The position numbers and the translations under genes are program-made. Shown one piece after another: positions 20,999 through 31,307 of a DNA stretch of 64,000 nucleotides (position 1 is the stretch's first letter; each line of letters opens with the position of its first letter). The stretch is from Luzula sylvatica. Lineage: Eukaryota > Streptophyta > Magnoliopsida > Poales > Juncaceae. Below the pieces are notes generated by a model. That model was not told where the DNA came from. It worked only from the letters and a program-made list of their open reading frames with translations, and did no database searches. The stretch covers positions 42,436,215 to 42,500,214 of the forward strand of contig OX326961.1 of NCBI GenBank assembly GCA_946800325.1. Reading direction: 5' to 3'.

Positions 20999-22086
20999 TT
21001 AATACAGATCTTGTGTGGTACATTTCATTATAGTCCTGATAGATTTTAAAAGGGCATTCTTCTCAATTCTAGGTTTAGAATAGGTAGTTAATGGGGCACT
21101 ATATAATTAACTATATAGTTATATGTAACAATAAATCTTTTAGATGTCCACAGAACCGTTTAAAATGGCCAATCAACTCTCATCGTAATATTTTGCCAGA
21201 TTTTGCAATTAGAGATATTAATTGCAGTCTGCAGAAGCTCCATTTTTTATTATAAATCATACGTCTTATGCTTCATGTTGTCTTTCTTTCAATGGATATA
21301 TTTCTAAACAAAACAGTACATCGGGACATGTATCCTTATTTTATTTTATTTTTATTTTAACCCAAATTTTATGCATGTATGAAAGAAAAATATAATTGTT
21401 TCTCAAACTCATGTCAATATTTTTGATAAGGTAACAAAATAAATTGATTACCGTTTTTAATTGACCCAATTAAATGTTAATTGACGCATTTCATTAATAC
21501 ATCAATAATTTATAATATGTTAATATTAATAGATAATAATTGACGTGTCAATTCAATTAAATAGTCAATTAAATCATTAATGGAGTTAATCAATAATACT
21601 AATCAACCTACTTAATACTCTCTTGTCCCTTCATCGAGGATGTTATTTTTATGTTATTGTAAACTTCATATATAATCCCCGTATGAAACTATGGTTCAAT
21701 TGTTTATTTTTTAGGATATAATTTAAAATTGTGTTTTTTTTTTAAATAAAAATAATATTTTTATGTTAAGGAATAACATTTTAAATATACATTTCGGTTT
21801 TATGTGCATTATTCATGATTTTTTTTATTTGTTTTGAAACTTTAATTTTGTTTGAATTATAACATGTTATTTTTTATTTTGTTTGGTTTTTATAATGATG
21901 GATCAATTTCATGGACCCTTATTAATTATAATGTATATATATTGATATTAATTTATTTGCAAACATATTATGATTATATAATTGAGTTTAAAACTTACCC
22001 GTGAAAATTCTATTTAAACAAATTATACAAAAAATGTAAAAAAAGGGTATGAAGTCCTGCACAATTGTTGCGCGGGTTATTTCTAG
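20999..22086 (+). mobile_element. AT-rich tail of block C ending in a Helitron 3' terminus
   Basis: Only the 3' end is certain: a hairpin (CCTGCACAA...TTGTTGCGCGGG, 22,056-22,075) followed by TTATTTCTAG at 22,077-22,086 with T next. In the 49.6-kb copy the hairpin is perfect at the tip (CCCGC...GCGGG). The 5' end is not identified, so how much of block C, possibly including its genes, belonged to this Helitron is open. Confidence 0.65.
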
Positions 22087-22200
22087 TAAATTGTAATCTT
22101 CAACGGTAAGAGAAACAAAGAGATCATCAATGGCGCCTCAAGCTCAGAGAAAGAAGCCCCAATTCTTCAAAAGTTCTCTCTTCTGACCTTTTCGCCAACC

Positions 22201-22203
<3 letters not shown>

Positions 22204-22256
<53 letters not shown>
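22204..22256. repeat. (CT)n microsatellite in the B3 pseudogene intron
   Basis: About 26 CT units; it continues on the far side of the inserted hAT element at 24,593-24,609, so the element landed inside the microsatellite. Confidence 0.9.
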
Positions 22257-22258
<2 letters not shown>

Positions 22259-22771
22259 GGAATGTCATTGGATCGGGTTCGGGTCGGGTATAGGCTCACC
22301 CATACCCTTACCCATCTTAATCGGGTAATACCCATACCCGACCGGTCAACTAAACGGGTAATTTTACCCGTCCCGTTTATTACCCGCGGATTTTCGGATT
22401 ACCCGCGGGGATTTTTACCCATACCTAAATATATACAAAAACATTAAAGTATACTTACGAAAAATATATTTTTTCAAATTAAAATTTTACCACATAACGT
22501 AATAATATCATAAAATACACAACAAATATTTTTAAGTAGACATTATTTTATGAAACTAGAATTGGTAGAAACGTGAAATAGCCGTAAAAAAAATAGAAAA
22601 ATAAACATGAATCTAGGAATTTATTTATTTTAGTTTTATTTACTAAACAAATAGAAAAAATAAAAATAAATTGTATAATAAAGAACCGTGGAAAAAATAA
22701 ATTTAAACCATTTAAAAAACAACAAAAATAATAAAACATATATTAAAGTATTAATATAACTATGATTATTA

Positions 22772-23519
22772 GGTTACATGTATTGGATATGACCGAAGCC
22801 GCGAGACCATGACATGGTTTAGTCATTATAGATGGACTTGCGACGGATGGGGTTTTAGGTTCTTCAAACTTGAGGGGATCATTGATTGAGTTACGTGCGT
22901 AACACAATGCTTTGATATGATCTTACGCTCACCGTAACAGGGAGTTAAAAGGGTCATCATTGGGTATTGTCCGAAACACGGAATTCAATGTGAGTCTCTA
23001 AGATAGGAATTGTTTATTCCGAAAGGAAGAGATATCTCTTAGGCGCCGCTCGATGAGTCGATTAACGAAAACTGTGGCCACAGTCAATGATATTAATGGT
23101 TAATATCGATTGAAATTTGTTAACTCCACTCGGAATCGGGGAATAAGTGTAGTTAATCAAATTATAAGGATGACTATTACCATGCCTTTTGATTAACGAA
23201 TATCGCAAACAAGAGAACTAGTAACCGTTATTCGAGATAGGCACAATGATCACAATCATTATTCGTTTAACATGGGTAGCTATGATGGAGTGACTATATC
23301 CCGCTCATGAGCTTGTAGGTATTGGAAACAACCTACTGCCATCGTTAAGTCGAACCTACATGGTCACACAACGAGTCGTACTAAGTCGGGCTTGATCATA
23401 AAATTGGCACATTGGATGTGCATAGCTTGGTATTTGATACGCGAGCTATATTCTCTAAAATCGTGCATATTGGATATGCATGAGTACCTTTTAGGTAGAT
23501 CTGAAATTGAGTGGGAGAC
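22772..23519 (+). mobile_element. 3' internal part of a Copia-type retrotransposon, 5'-truncated
   Basis: This sequence is absent from block L copy 2. It ends in the purine-rich GAGTGGGAGAC just before an LTR start, the usual polypurine-tract layout of plant Copia elements (GTGGGAGA followed by TG). No protein domain is legible; the insertion also replaced about 130 bp of the host hAT element. Confidence 0.6.
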
Positions 23520-24531
23520 TGAAGGAAATACAGTTTCAGGATCAACCGTAAAAGTGTACACAAGGATAAACGAATGTAGTCGTACATTCGTGGCCATAAC
23601 TGTCAGTGGGAAAATCCGATTTGAATGGTTCAAATTGGGTTAGATATATAATTAGATTATCTATAACCTTCATGTAGAAATATATTTCATATGAACGAAG
23701 TATCAGTGTCGTTTATGTGAAATACCGAAAGGGTGCAACAGTATGACATACAGTTAGTAAAACAGTCATAACTTTTGCATACGAACTCCAATTGGGCTGG
23801 ACCAAATTGGGTTGTGTAGATAATGAGATTATCTACAACTTTCATGTTGGGTGATTTTCTGTCAGAGAAATTTATCAATTTCGTCTGGACAGAATACTGA
23901 ACAGGTTCATGCACTTTTCTGTGTGAAAGGATGTATATTGGATATACATGCCTTTTGGCTAATCCTAATCCAATTAGATATAAATAGGATACTTTCTCTC
24001 TCATCTAGATCAGACTATTGAGATTATCATTCTGCCCAATACACAAGAAAAAGAGCAAATTCAGATTTGATCTTTCGTGAGTGAAAAGGTGCGAAGAGAG
24101 AGAAATAGAGAATCGATTAGATCGAACAAGTTCACCAGTGCATCGTCTAGGCAGGTGCATCCGCGACCGACGTCTTACGAATCAACGTGGATACAAGTAG
24201 AGGAACGACGTTTGTGGTTCTTCGATTGTGATCGACTCGAGTGAGAAAAACGGTGGAAACGCTTGAACGCACGAAGACGAAGTCGAGTGAACCGGCGTAG
24301 TTAACGAGTGGTGAAGGACGCGTGGTATGGGACGTGCGGATTGTCACCAACGTGACAGGAGGAATAGAAGGCGGCGATCAACCCTTCGTGTGCCATCAAT
24401 TTGGCACTGGTATAGATCTATCCTTCTATTTGCATCGTACCCTCGAAGTCATGGCGTGATCTTGGATTTAGGGAACCGGACCGGGCCTTCATATCCGCTG
24501 CGCGGGCCCGGGGTCGGGTGAATTCCCAACA
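23520..24531 (+). mobile_element. 3' LTR of the Copia-type fragment
   Basis: It begins TGAAGGAAATAC directly after the polypurine tract and ends TTCCCAACA, a typical TG...CA LTR of 1,012 bp. A TATA box (ATATAAATAGG, about 23,976) lies in the expected U3/R position. The 5' LTR is missing. Confidence 0.65.
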
Positions 24532-24608
24532 TACCTGACCTGCGATAGGCATCCGTCGGGCACGGGTATTACTCAACCCATTGACATCCCTACTCTCTCT
24601 CTCTCCCT

Positions 24609-24645
<37 letters not shown>

Positions 24646-24886
24646 TTACACAACACATTATATATGTATTTTTACCCTTTTCATTTTTTCTGATTCTACC
24701 TGAAAATTCCTCAGAAATTTCACGCTCACACGCGGCAAGAACTCAGGGAAACAACCACTATTGTCAATCCACAAGGTAAGTTTTGGCACATGAAAATTAT
24801 CCAAAACGGCGAAGACATGTACTTTGCGGAGGGCGGGTCAGACTTTTCCAAATCACATGGTCTGGAAAACATTACTTTTTGATTTT

Positions 24887-26328
24887 TGATGTGAGGCAAT
24901 TAGAGCACGTTTTTAGAGTCAAATCTAGGGAATTTAGCCCTTGTGAAGTCTTAATCTTGGCTATTATAACACATATTTCAAACACCAAGCATATTTCTAC
25001 ACTAATGTGTTATTTGCCCATTTTCAGGAGATAGAGGACTAATATGGGAATTTGGCCAGCACCATTGCCTCCGGAACGCCGAAGACAATCAAAACGATAT
25101 ATCATACCGATACATTCGGTAAAGGATCGAGGCAGGAAAGTCAAAAACAAAAGAAGAAAATCACCAAACTGTTGCACCGCACAGGGGCAACAGTGGGCCT
25201 GGCCGCAGAGGCAAATCTGCCAGCCCCTGCACAGGCCACAGTGGCGAAATCTACAGCCCACAGGCCGGCTCTCAGTCCATACGCAGCCCCAACAAGCTGA
25301 ATTGTTGTCTTCTTTAGAATTGAATCGTTTCCTTCTTAAGGAATGATTTGTTGCCCTCTCAATGATTTATTGGTTGCCTTCTTTGGTGGATTTGTTGCTG
25401 CCCTAAAACTTCCATAATTACCCTTGCCAATTAAGAGGAGCATCAAGCCTATAAATAAGACCCTAAGGCCAAGGGCAAAACCACGACTGGTTCCATCCCT
25501 TTTTTTTCCACCTTCTCTCCACCGCAAACTCCACCAAGGCACAAACAAGATTCTATCACAAGAGGCTTCCAACTTCGACGCGACACCGATCTTGGAGATT
25601 GAGCGTTTCCGACTCGAGTTCCACGACGTGAAGATCTTGGAGTAGCAGCGTTTGTGATCCAACTTCGACGCGACACCGATCAATCGATTTGTTGAAGAGC
25701 GTTTCCTGCAATTCGAGAGGATCTAGCACAAGAGGAAGAGGCGATTCGACGGGAGCGTTTCTTGCACTTCGCCGGGGAAACTTCAGATTCAAGGTATTGA
25801 GCGTTTCGAATCTTGATTAGGTTGTTTCTATCTCTTTGTGTTTGAATTCGGTAGTTCCTTTTAATAAATCTTTGTGTGGATTAATAAATGTGGATTGATT
25901 TGGTTAAAGATTGTTTCTTGTCAATTTTCTTTTCAAACTCTCTTGATTCTTGCTAAGTCTTTATTTTCCTGCTCACAAATCCTTCAAATTCTTATTCAAA
26001 CGCAAGAAATGATCTTGAATTCTCATAACGCCCCAACTTGTTCCCTTATAATATCTCAACACACGGCTACAACCGTTATACCGATACCCCAAACGTTATA
26101 GCGGTTGAACTGTACCGAGCCAAATTTAGCTCAATCTCATTTGTTTTCAATCAAATTTTCGTAAATTCTCTTCGATTAATTGACACTTGCTCCCTGTGGA
26201 CGATCCTCACATACTCTCTCTATACAATTTTGTGTGATCCACTTGATGCCTTACTTCTTTGTTTGATTTGTGGTATTTCAACTCAACGATATCTACGCTT
26301 GATTGCGTGATCGATTTACCCTAGATCA
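24887..26328 (+). mobile_element. Solo LTR with 5-bp target duplication
   Basis: Comparison with the uninterrupted copy at 50,741-50,750 fixes the borders: the element starts TGATGTGAGG, ends CCTAGATCA, and is flanked by ATTTT at 24,882-24,886 and 26,329-26,333. TG...CA ends (here TGAT...ATCA), the 5-bp duplication, the 1,442-bp length and a TATA-like CCTATAAATAAG at about 25,449 fit one LTR left after recombination. Frames inside it (for example 25,052-25,300) are not treated as genes. Superfamily not assigned. Confidence 0.8.
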
Positions 26329-26508
26329 ATTTTTCGTTACGAAGGAAACATGATCTTTAACGTCAAAATTTTCGACACGACATGTTGCCTCAAGGATTAT
26401 TCTCTTGTTAATCGTACCGTACTTATGCGAGGCTTGACACCTCAGCCTGTCTCGGTTCTTAGCGTGGCACCGGCTCAATCACTGGTTTTTAAATATAACT
26501 TAAATTAA

Positions 26509-27646
26509 CACACAAATATCCCTAAGGCACTATTACCGATATTGACACAATTCGATAAAAATAACTCGAAGTTTACCATTCAAAGATCTTCAACAAAAGA
26601 TGAAATGAATTCACTATCAACATCATGAGAAAAGCAAAATTAGTCTTTGTTCTCTTTTCCTTATATACATATGTTAAACTTTTCAGACGATTGATGCGGC
26701 GACAAAGAGACCTTCTTTTTACTTCATAGAGTGGCCTAATGCTTGTGCCAGGGTCTTCCTCTCGTCTTGTTTGAAGCGCGACGAATCTTGGATATAAAGG
26801 CGGGCGACGGTCGCCTTGTTGCCCTTTCTTTCTATTTGTCATTTTTTTTTCCTCTTTGCTCTTTCCTTGAAAGTAAGAAATGAAAAGAGGAAAGGTAAAA
26901 TTCTATTTTTTATGAAAACTCAAAAAAGACCACTCTACCAAATTTTTAATTCCAAATATTCTTGTAGACGTTAAAAGTAACTATATATGATATTAAAAGA
27001 TTTTTTGTGACCAAAATACATTTCTATTTACATATGTAGTAATAATTTTTTTTTTGTTATTTTTATTAATTTTCAAAAAAAATCATAAATATTTTTAACA
27101 TGTAGTGATTTAAAAAAAAAACTATTACATGTTGTTGTATATAATTTTAATATTTCATATATTATTGATGAATAACTAACATCAGATAATAATAAAATTA
27201 ACAATAATAAATAAAATCTCGAAAATATAATGATAAAAAAAATATGTCTAAACATTTTATTTTTTGTTTTTCTTCTCCTTTTATGTATTTTTTCAATAGT
27301 TTTGTGATATTATATTTTTTAACGGGTCCAACGAATTGATAGTTAAACGGGATCAATGAGTTGACAATTAACGTATTGACAACATATTGATACATTTGTC
27401 CTTAATAAAAGCATTAGGTCGACTTATATTATTTTTAGTAGTTTCGTGATATTTGTTTAGCATTCATGTGTATTTTTCATTCTCTCTAAGTTTTTAACGG
27501 GTCGAACGAATTGACAGTTAACGGGTGCGACGAATTGAAATGGATTATCCAATTGATTATGTAATTTATTATATATTTGATTCTTTTCTTTACGGATAAA
27601 TTATGCTATAATAGATTATGGATTTAAATTGAATTTTGTATATTAA
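26509..27646. other. Block L flank, AT-rich
   Basis: Shared with 50,922-52,058. The part 26,680-26,830 is GC-richer; on the minus strand one frame contains KATVARLYIQDSSRFKQDER and ends in a stop after GHSMK, which may be an exon relic, but I do not recognise it. The rest shows nothing. Confidence 0.45.
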
Positions 27647-29448
27647 CTAGGAGAATACTCGCGCTACGCGGCGAGCATGTAAATTATGTTTTTTCATTGT
27701 AATACAATTATATATTTGTATGCTTAATATTAGAATAAGATATAATATAAATTTGAATTCATTTATCTATGATTATGCACATGTTTTACAATTATTTTAC
27801 ATTATGATAACAAAAAATTCCAGTTTTTTAATCAAATAATAATACTTATTTTAATGTCACTATATAATAATATATTAGAATAAGATATAATATAAATTTA
27901 CGAAAAACGTAACAACAAATATTATATCATTGTTCACAATAATTCATACAATATCAAATATTAAAATAATGAATCATACAACATATGTAGTAACACATTA
28001 TTAATTACATATAGTAATATTTTTTATTGATTCAAATGCAATGAAAGATATAAGATAATATAAATCATAATAGTGGAAGTAATTTAATAAATAATATCAA
28101 AATTTAATTTATAATAAACATAAATACAATTATTTTATTTCATATGAATTTTGTATACTACATTTTGTAAAATAGCAATACAATTTGATAGGTGTTTATA
28201 ACTTTAAAAAGTTATTTAGAGGGATAATTGTTTTTTTAATTCTATTACGTTTTCAAAAAAATTGTTTACTTAAAAGCAAAAATATAATCTACTTAGTATT
28301 ATATGAGATTCTTATTGTTATAATTTTTTTAAAAATAAATAATAATACATAAAAAATTATATTATACAAATAAAATTCTTAACAATATATTTTGTAAATA
28401 TGTATTTTTTTGCATTGTATTTTCTTACATAATATCTTTACAAATTGAAATTATGAAAAATGTATGTATGAACTATGCTAATATGGATGTCAAAATAAAG
28501 AGAAAAAAATGAATATATTTGATGGGTTTATAAAATTAAATTTCCAAAATAATACTAATATATGTTGTATTTTTATAATATTAAATATTAAATTATTAGT
28601 ATTTCATATATAAACTTTTCATATTTCACTGTATTCACATTTTATCATGTAATCTTGTTTCATTAAAAACACAAATATAATCTACTTAGTATGATATGAG
28701 ATTCATATTGCTATAAAATTTTTTAAAATAAATAATAATACTTCAAAATTCTATTATGCAAATAAAATTCTTAAAAATATATTATGTAAATATGTATTTT
28801 TTTTGCATTGTATTTTCTTACATAGTATCTTTACAAATTGAAATTATGAAAAACGGTATGTATGAACTATACTAATATGGATGTCAAAATAAAGAGAAAA
28901 CTAAAATGAATATATTTGATGGGTTTATAAAATCAAATTTCCAAAACAATACTAATATATGTTGTATTTTTTTATAATATTACATATTAAATTATTAGAA
29001 TTTCATATATAAACTTTTCATATTCCATTACATTCACATTTGATCATGTAATCTTATGTGAAATGTTAAACAATTGATTAGACTTGGTATAATATGATTC
29101 TAACCAATAATAATATGCCACATCATTAATGTAGGATGATGTGGCTTTCTAAGAATGCTTAAAACATAGTGTAAAATAATAACACATAAATGACTACACA
29201 AAATATGATCTTCAAAAAATCTAACAAAAAATTAATGATTGAGATTAAACCACATCACTACATCTAATGGTTCAAATTAATACTTAAAAATAATAATACA
29301 AAATACATGTCTTAAATGATCAAATATAATATTAATGGATATGATGAATCCACATCACACAATCTAAAGGTTAATAATCAAGATAAAGATGATGATGTGG
29401 CTTCATGAGGAGGCTTCAAGATAGGTGCAAAATAAGGGGGTGGGTAAA
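27647..29448 (-). mobile_element. Complete non-autonomous Helitron in block L copy 1
   Basis: Copy 2 has the empty site TATTAA^TTGATTATG at about 52,056-52,071. On the minus strand the element starts TTTACCCACCCCC after A and ends with a CGCG-TAG-CGCG hairpin, AGTATTCTC and CTAG before T. The 1,802-bp body has no Rep/helicase frame. Its 5' part is homologous to the Helitron at 9,609-11,075 (shared GATCTTCAAAAAATCTA and flanks), and its 3' part to the fragments ending each block G. Confidence 0.88.
28275..29055. repeat. ~390-bp direct duplication inside the Helitron
   Basis: Two tandem copies start near 28,275 and 28,669 with the phrase ATATAATCTACTTAGTAT and remain collinear (for example GCATTGTATTTTCTTACATA at about 28,413 and 28,805) to about 29,055, with scattered differences. 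Confidence 0.8.
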
Positions 29449-30226
29449 TTGATTATGAAATTATGCTGTCAAATTGACTTATTAAGGTATTTGAATTAAT
29501 TATGTTGTTAATTCGAGAAATTGTTATGAACTAAAATTAAATATGAAAATGTGGATTTGAATCGATTTGAATTAATATAAATTGCATTGGTAGATTATGA
29601 ATTAATTATGAAATTAAGGTATCATAATTGATTTGAATTTATTACTAAATTGAATTACTCAAAATAATAATCAAAATTAATGAATGAAGTTAATTGTTTA
29701 ATTGAACAATACACATCAATATATTCATTGATAAAGTTATTTGACAATTGAAATTAATTTCATCAATTAACAAATTAAATAAACTTCGTAAAAAAAATAT
29801 AATTACTATCTTCAAAAACATAAGATTAATAATTCTGAGTAATTATCACGTGTTAAGAAACTATAATTAACATAAGTAATATGATTATATTATTTATTTT
29901 GATCAATTAATTATAGTGAGAATTTTGTTAATATAATTTTGCAGATAGTCATTTGATGACTCATTAAGGCTTTAAAAATGTGTTTCGGGGGCCAACTAAA
30001 TTTTCCCTTAAACTAACTACAACTCACCAAGAGTCATGACTCTTGAAGATATCCTCAAATTCTGAATATTCCCAAAAAAATCCTTACAAAACTTGGAAAT
30101 ATCCAATATACTCCTATAAAATCAGAAAGAGAAAAAAACCCTAATTAGATGGGTATTTCCATTTTTTCAAATTTCGAAGGGGGATATTTGATAGTTATAG
30201 GAATTATAGAAGCATTATTGTAAATT
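29449..30226. other. AT-rich block L DNA
   Basis: Shared with 52,063-53,026. No gene recognised. The last part (30,040-30,125) carries the inverse of the T-rich minisatellite that opens block C. Confidence 0.5.
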
Positions 30227-31250
30227 CTCTCGTGCCATATCGTTAATTGATGTTTACACACCATTCCTCTAAACTCAAACAAACGACAATTGCAATTCAC
30301 TTCATTCGTTTCAGTATTAAAAATGACCTGAAATAAAACATTTTTTTGCCGTTCCTCATTTCCGTATGTAACCAATTCGGTAACCTCGTACTTCGATATA
30401 CCCATATCCCCTCCTGAATATTTCTCAACACAAAAACAAGCAACCTTCCCAACAAATTGATCTTGAAATTCTCTGACCTTTGCATTCGTATAAACACTAT
30501 GAAATTGCTTCTCCAATTCAATTCCAGCTATAGTCGGGATATATTTTTTTACGCTATCATCATCTTCTTTTTTCTCGTTATACACCTTTCTCCCTAACAG
30601 ATTTTCGTACTGTTCTACAAACTGTTTTAGAGTCGTATGATGGCCGATGTATCCCTTAAAATTATGATTCATACCCTCACTTCTTTGTGTGAACTGGGAT
30701 TTTAGAAAGTTCGAAATTTCAGTCCCAATACATAATGTCATCCAATTTTTCTCCAATAATCACAAATCAAAAGAGAAAAATTACCCCGATTCTGAGGTGG
30801 CGTCGACAATTGAGAAGAAACTCAGTCCTGATTAAAGACCTAAACTACAATTGAAAAGAAATTTACCTTGGCACGCGAAATTCAGAAATGAGTAGGGCTG
30901 GTGAAGAGAGCAGAGTAAATATGGCGAAGAGATGGGCAAGAAATATGACGGCTGGTGCAGAGTATACTTAGCCGCGAAGCGGCAAAGAGGAGTAGGGCTG
31001 GTGAAATATGGCGAAGAGAGCAGAGGATCTAAGCGGAGAATCAAGCGATGAAGGTCCATCAGAGGAGGAAATCCTGGCGGAGCTAATTTGGAAAGAGTTA
31101 GGGGGCGGGAGAGTCTAAGCGGAGCTCTTTCCTCATTTGATTTTGAGGCTCATATGCTTGTGAACGTGGAAGGGAAAAAATGTTGGTCCAGCTCCACGTC
31201 ATTATTCGGGAGTCATTCGGTGATATATGTTTGTGGGTGTATACTTTTTG
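30227..31250. mobile_element. Inserted segment carrying a FAR1-derived gene piece
   Basis: Block L copy 2 has only about 85 bp of T-rich repeat (53,027-53,113) in its place. The segment contains FAR1-like coding sequence on the minus strand, then GC-richer, leader-like sequence with an internal duplication of GAGTAGGGCTGGTGAA (30,891 and 30,990). I found no terminal repeats or target duplication, so the carrier (Pack-MULE, Helitron or other) is not known. Confidence 0.6.
30235..30756 (-). pseudogene. FAR1/FHY3-related transposase-derived fragment
   Basis: The minus-strand frame holds TQRSEGMNHNFKGYIGHHTT and FVEQYENLLGRKV, the end of the MULE-type transposase core of FAR1-related proteins, then YTNAKVREFQDQFVGK and a SWIM zinc finger CNCRLFEFRGMVCKH (C-x-C-x9-C-x-H). 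About 170 residues remain of proteins usually 600-850 aa: the FAR1 DNA-binding domain and most of the DDE core are absent. The homology stops at the insert border near 30,227; the last ~24 residues of the frame come from block L sequence by chance. It is a captured fragment and not a working transcription factor. Confidence 0.8.
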
Positions 31251-31307
31251 TTTTTGATATTATCGGATTTCAGAATATTAACTTTTACATATTTAAGATT
31301 TGTAGAG

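Larger units (their letters stand above)
17134..22086 (+). repeat. Block C, copy 1
   Basis: Order within the block: a T-rich degenerate repeat (17,157-17,405), a CCGAA-rich stretch (about 17,577-18,240), AT-rich DNA, the orphan ORF, a GT microsatellite, the small acidic-protein gene, and an AT-rich tail ending in a plus-strand Helitron terminus. Recurs at 31,308-32,520 (truncated), 35,513-40,436, 44,677-49,628, 53,167-58,125 and 62,396 to the window end. Confidence 0.9.
22257..24592. mobile_element. hAT-like element rich in GGGTCGGGT, interrupted by a Copia fragment
   Basis: Left end TAGGAATGTCATTGGATCGG and inverted right end TAGGGATGTCAATGGGTTG are imperfect terminal repeats. The interior near both ends is full of GGGTCGGGT/ACCCGACC phrases. 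CT repeats flank both sides, so the target duplication cannot be resolved. The uninterrupted version is at 49,788-50,454. The segment 22,772-24,531 is a later Copia insertion. Confidence 0.65.
22130..26508 (+). pseudogene. B3-domain (REM-type) gene, broken, copy 1
   Basis: The start MAPQAQRKKPQFFK (22,130) is the typical N-terminus of REM-family B3 DNA-binding proteins. One extra A at about 22,175 shifts the frame; one base later it would read VLSSDLFANQ. The second exon begins near 24,692 and reads KIPQKFHAHTRQELRETTT, PQGKFWHMKI and DMYFAEGGSDFSKSHGLENI, the B3 fold core, until a missing T at 24,876-24,880 brings a stop. A 1,442-bp solo LTR then splits the exon; the remainder (26,334-26,508) reads RYEGNMIFNVKIFDTTCCLK and runs to a stop at 26,508. 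Between the exons lies a (CT)n run and a hAT element carrying a Copia fragment. The gene cannot make a B3 protein. The Helitron end at 22,086 sits 43 bp before the ATG. Confidence 0.8.
22087..31307 (+). repeat. Block L, copy 1
   Basis: Collinear with 49,629-53,166 apart from four additions in this copy: a Copia 3' end (22,772-24,531), a solo LTR (24,887-26,328), a Helitron (27,647-29,448) and a FAR1-derived insert (30,227-31,250). Block L holds the B3 pseudogene and AT-rich DNA and is followed by block C at AATTATATTT (31,308). Confidence 0.85.

Noticed and set aside
20697..21002. Plus-strand 101-codon frame over the acidic gene
   Set aside because: Antisense shadow of exon 1 and its promoter; the minus strand has the good start context and splice donor.
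24776..24785. GTAAGT in the B3 pseudogene as an intron donor
   Set aside because: The reading PQGKFWHMKI passes through it and matches the expected B3 core, so it is coding.
25052..25300. Coding frames inside the solo LTR
   Set aside because: No retroviral-type motif; borders and the empty site show the whole segment is one LTR.
30145..30220. C-terminal end of the FAR1-like frame
   Set aside because: This part is common block L sequence also present without the insert, so the codons are accidental.
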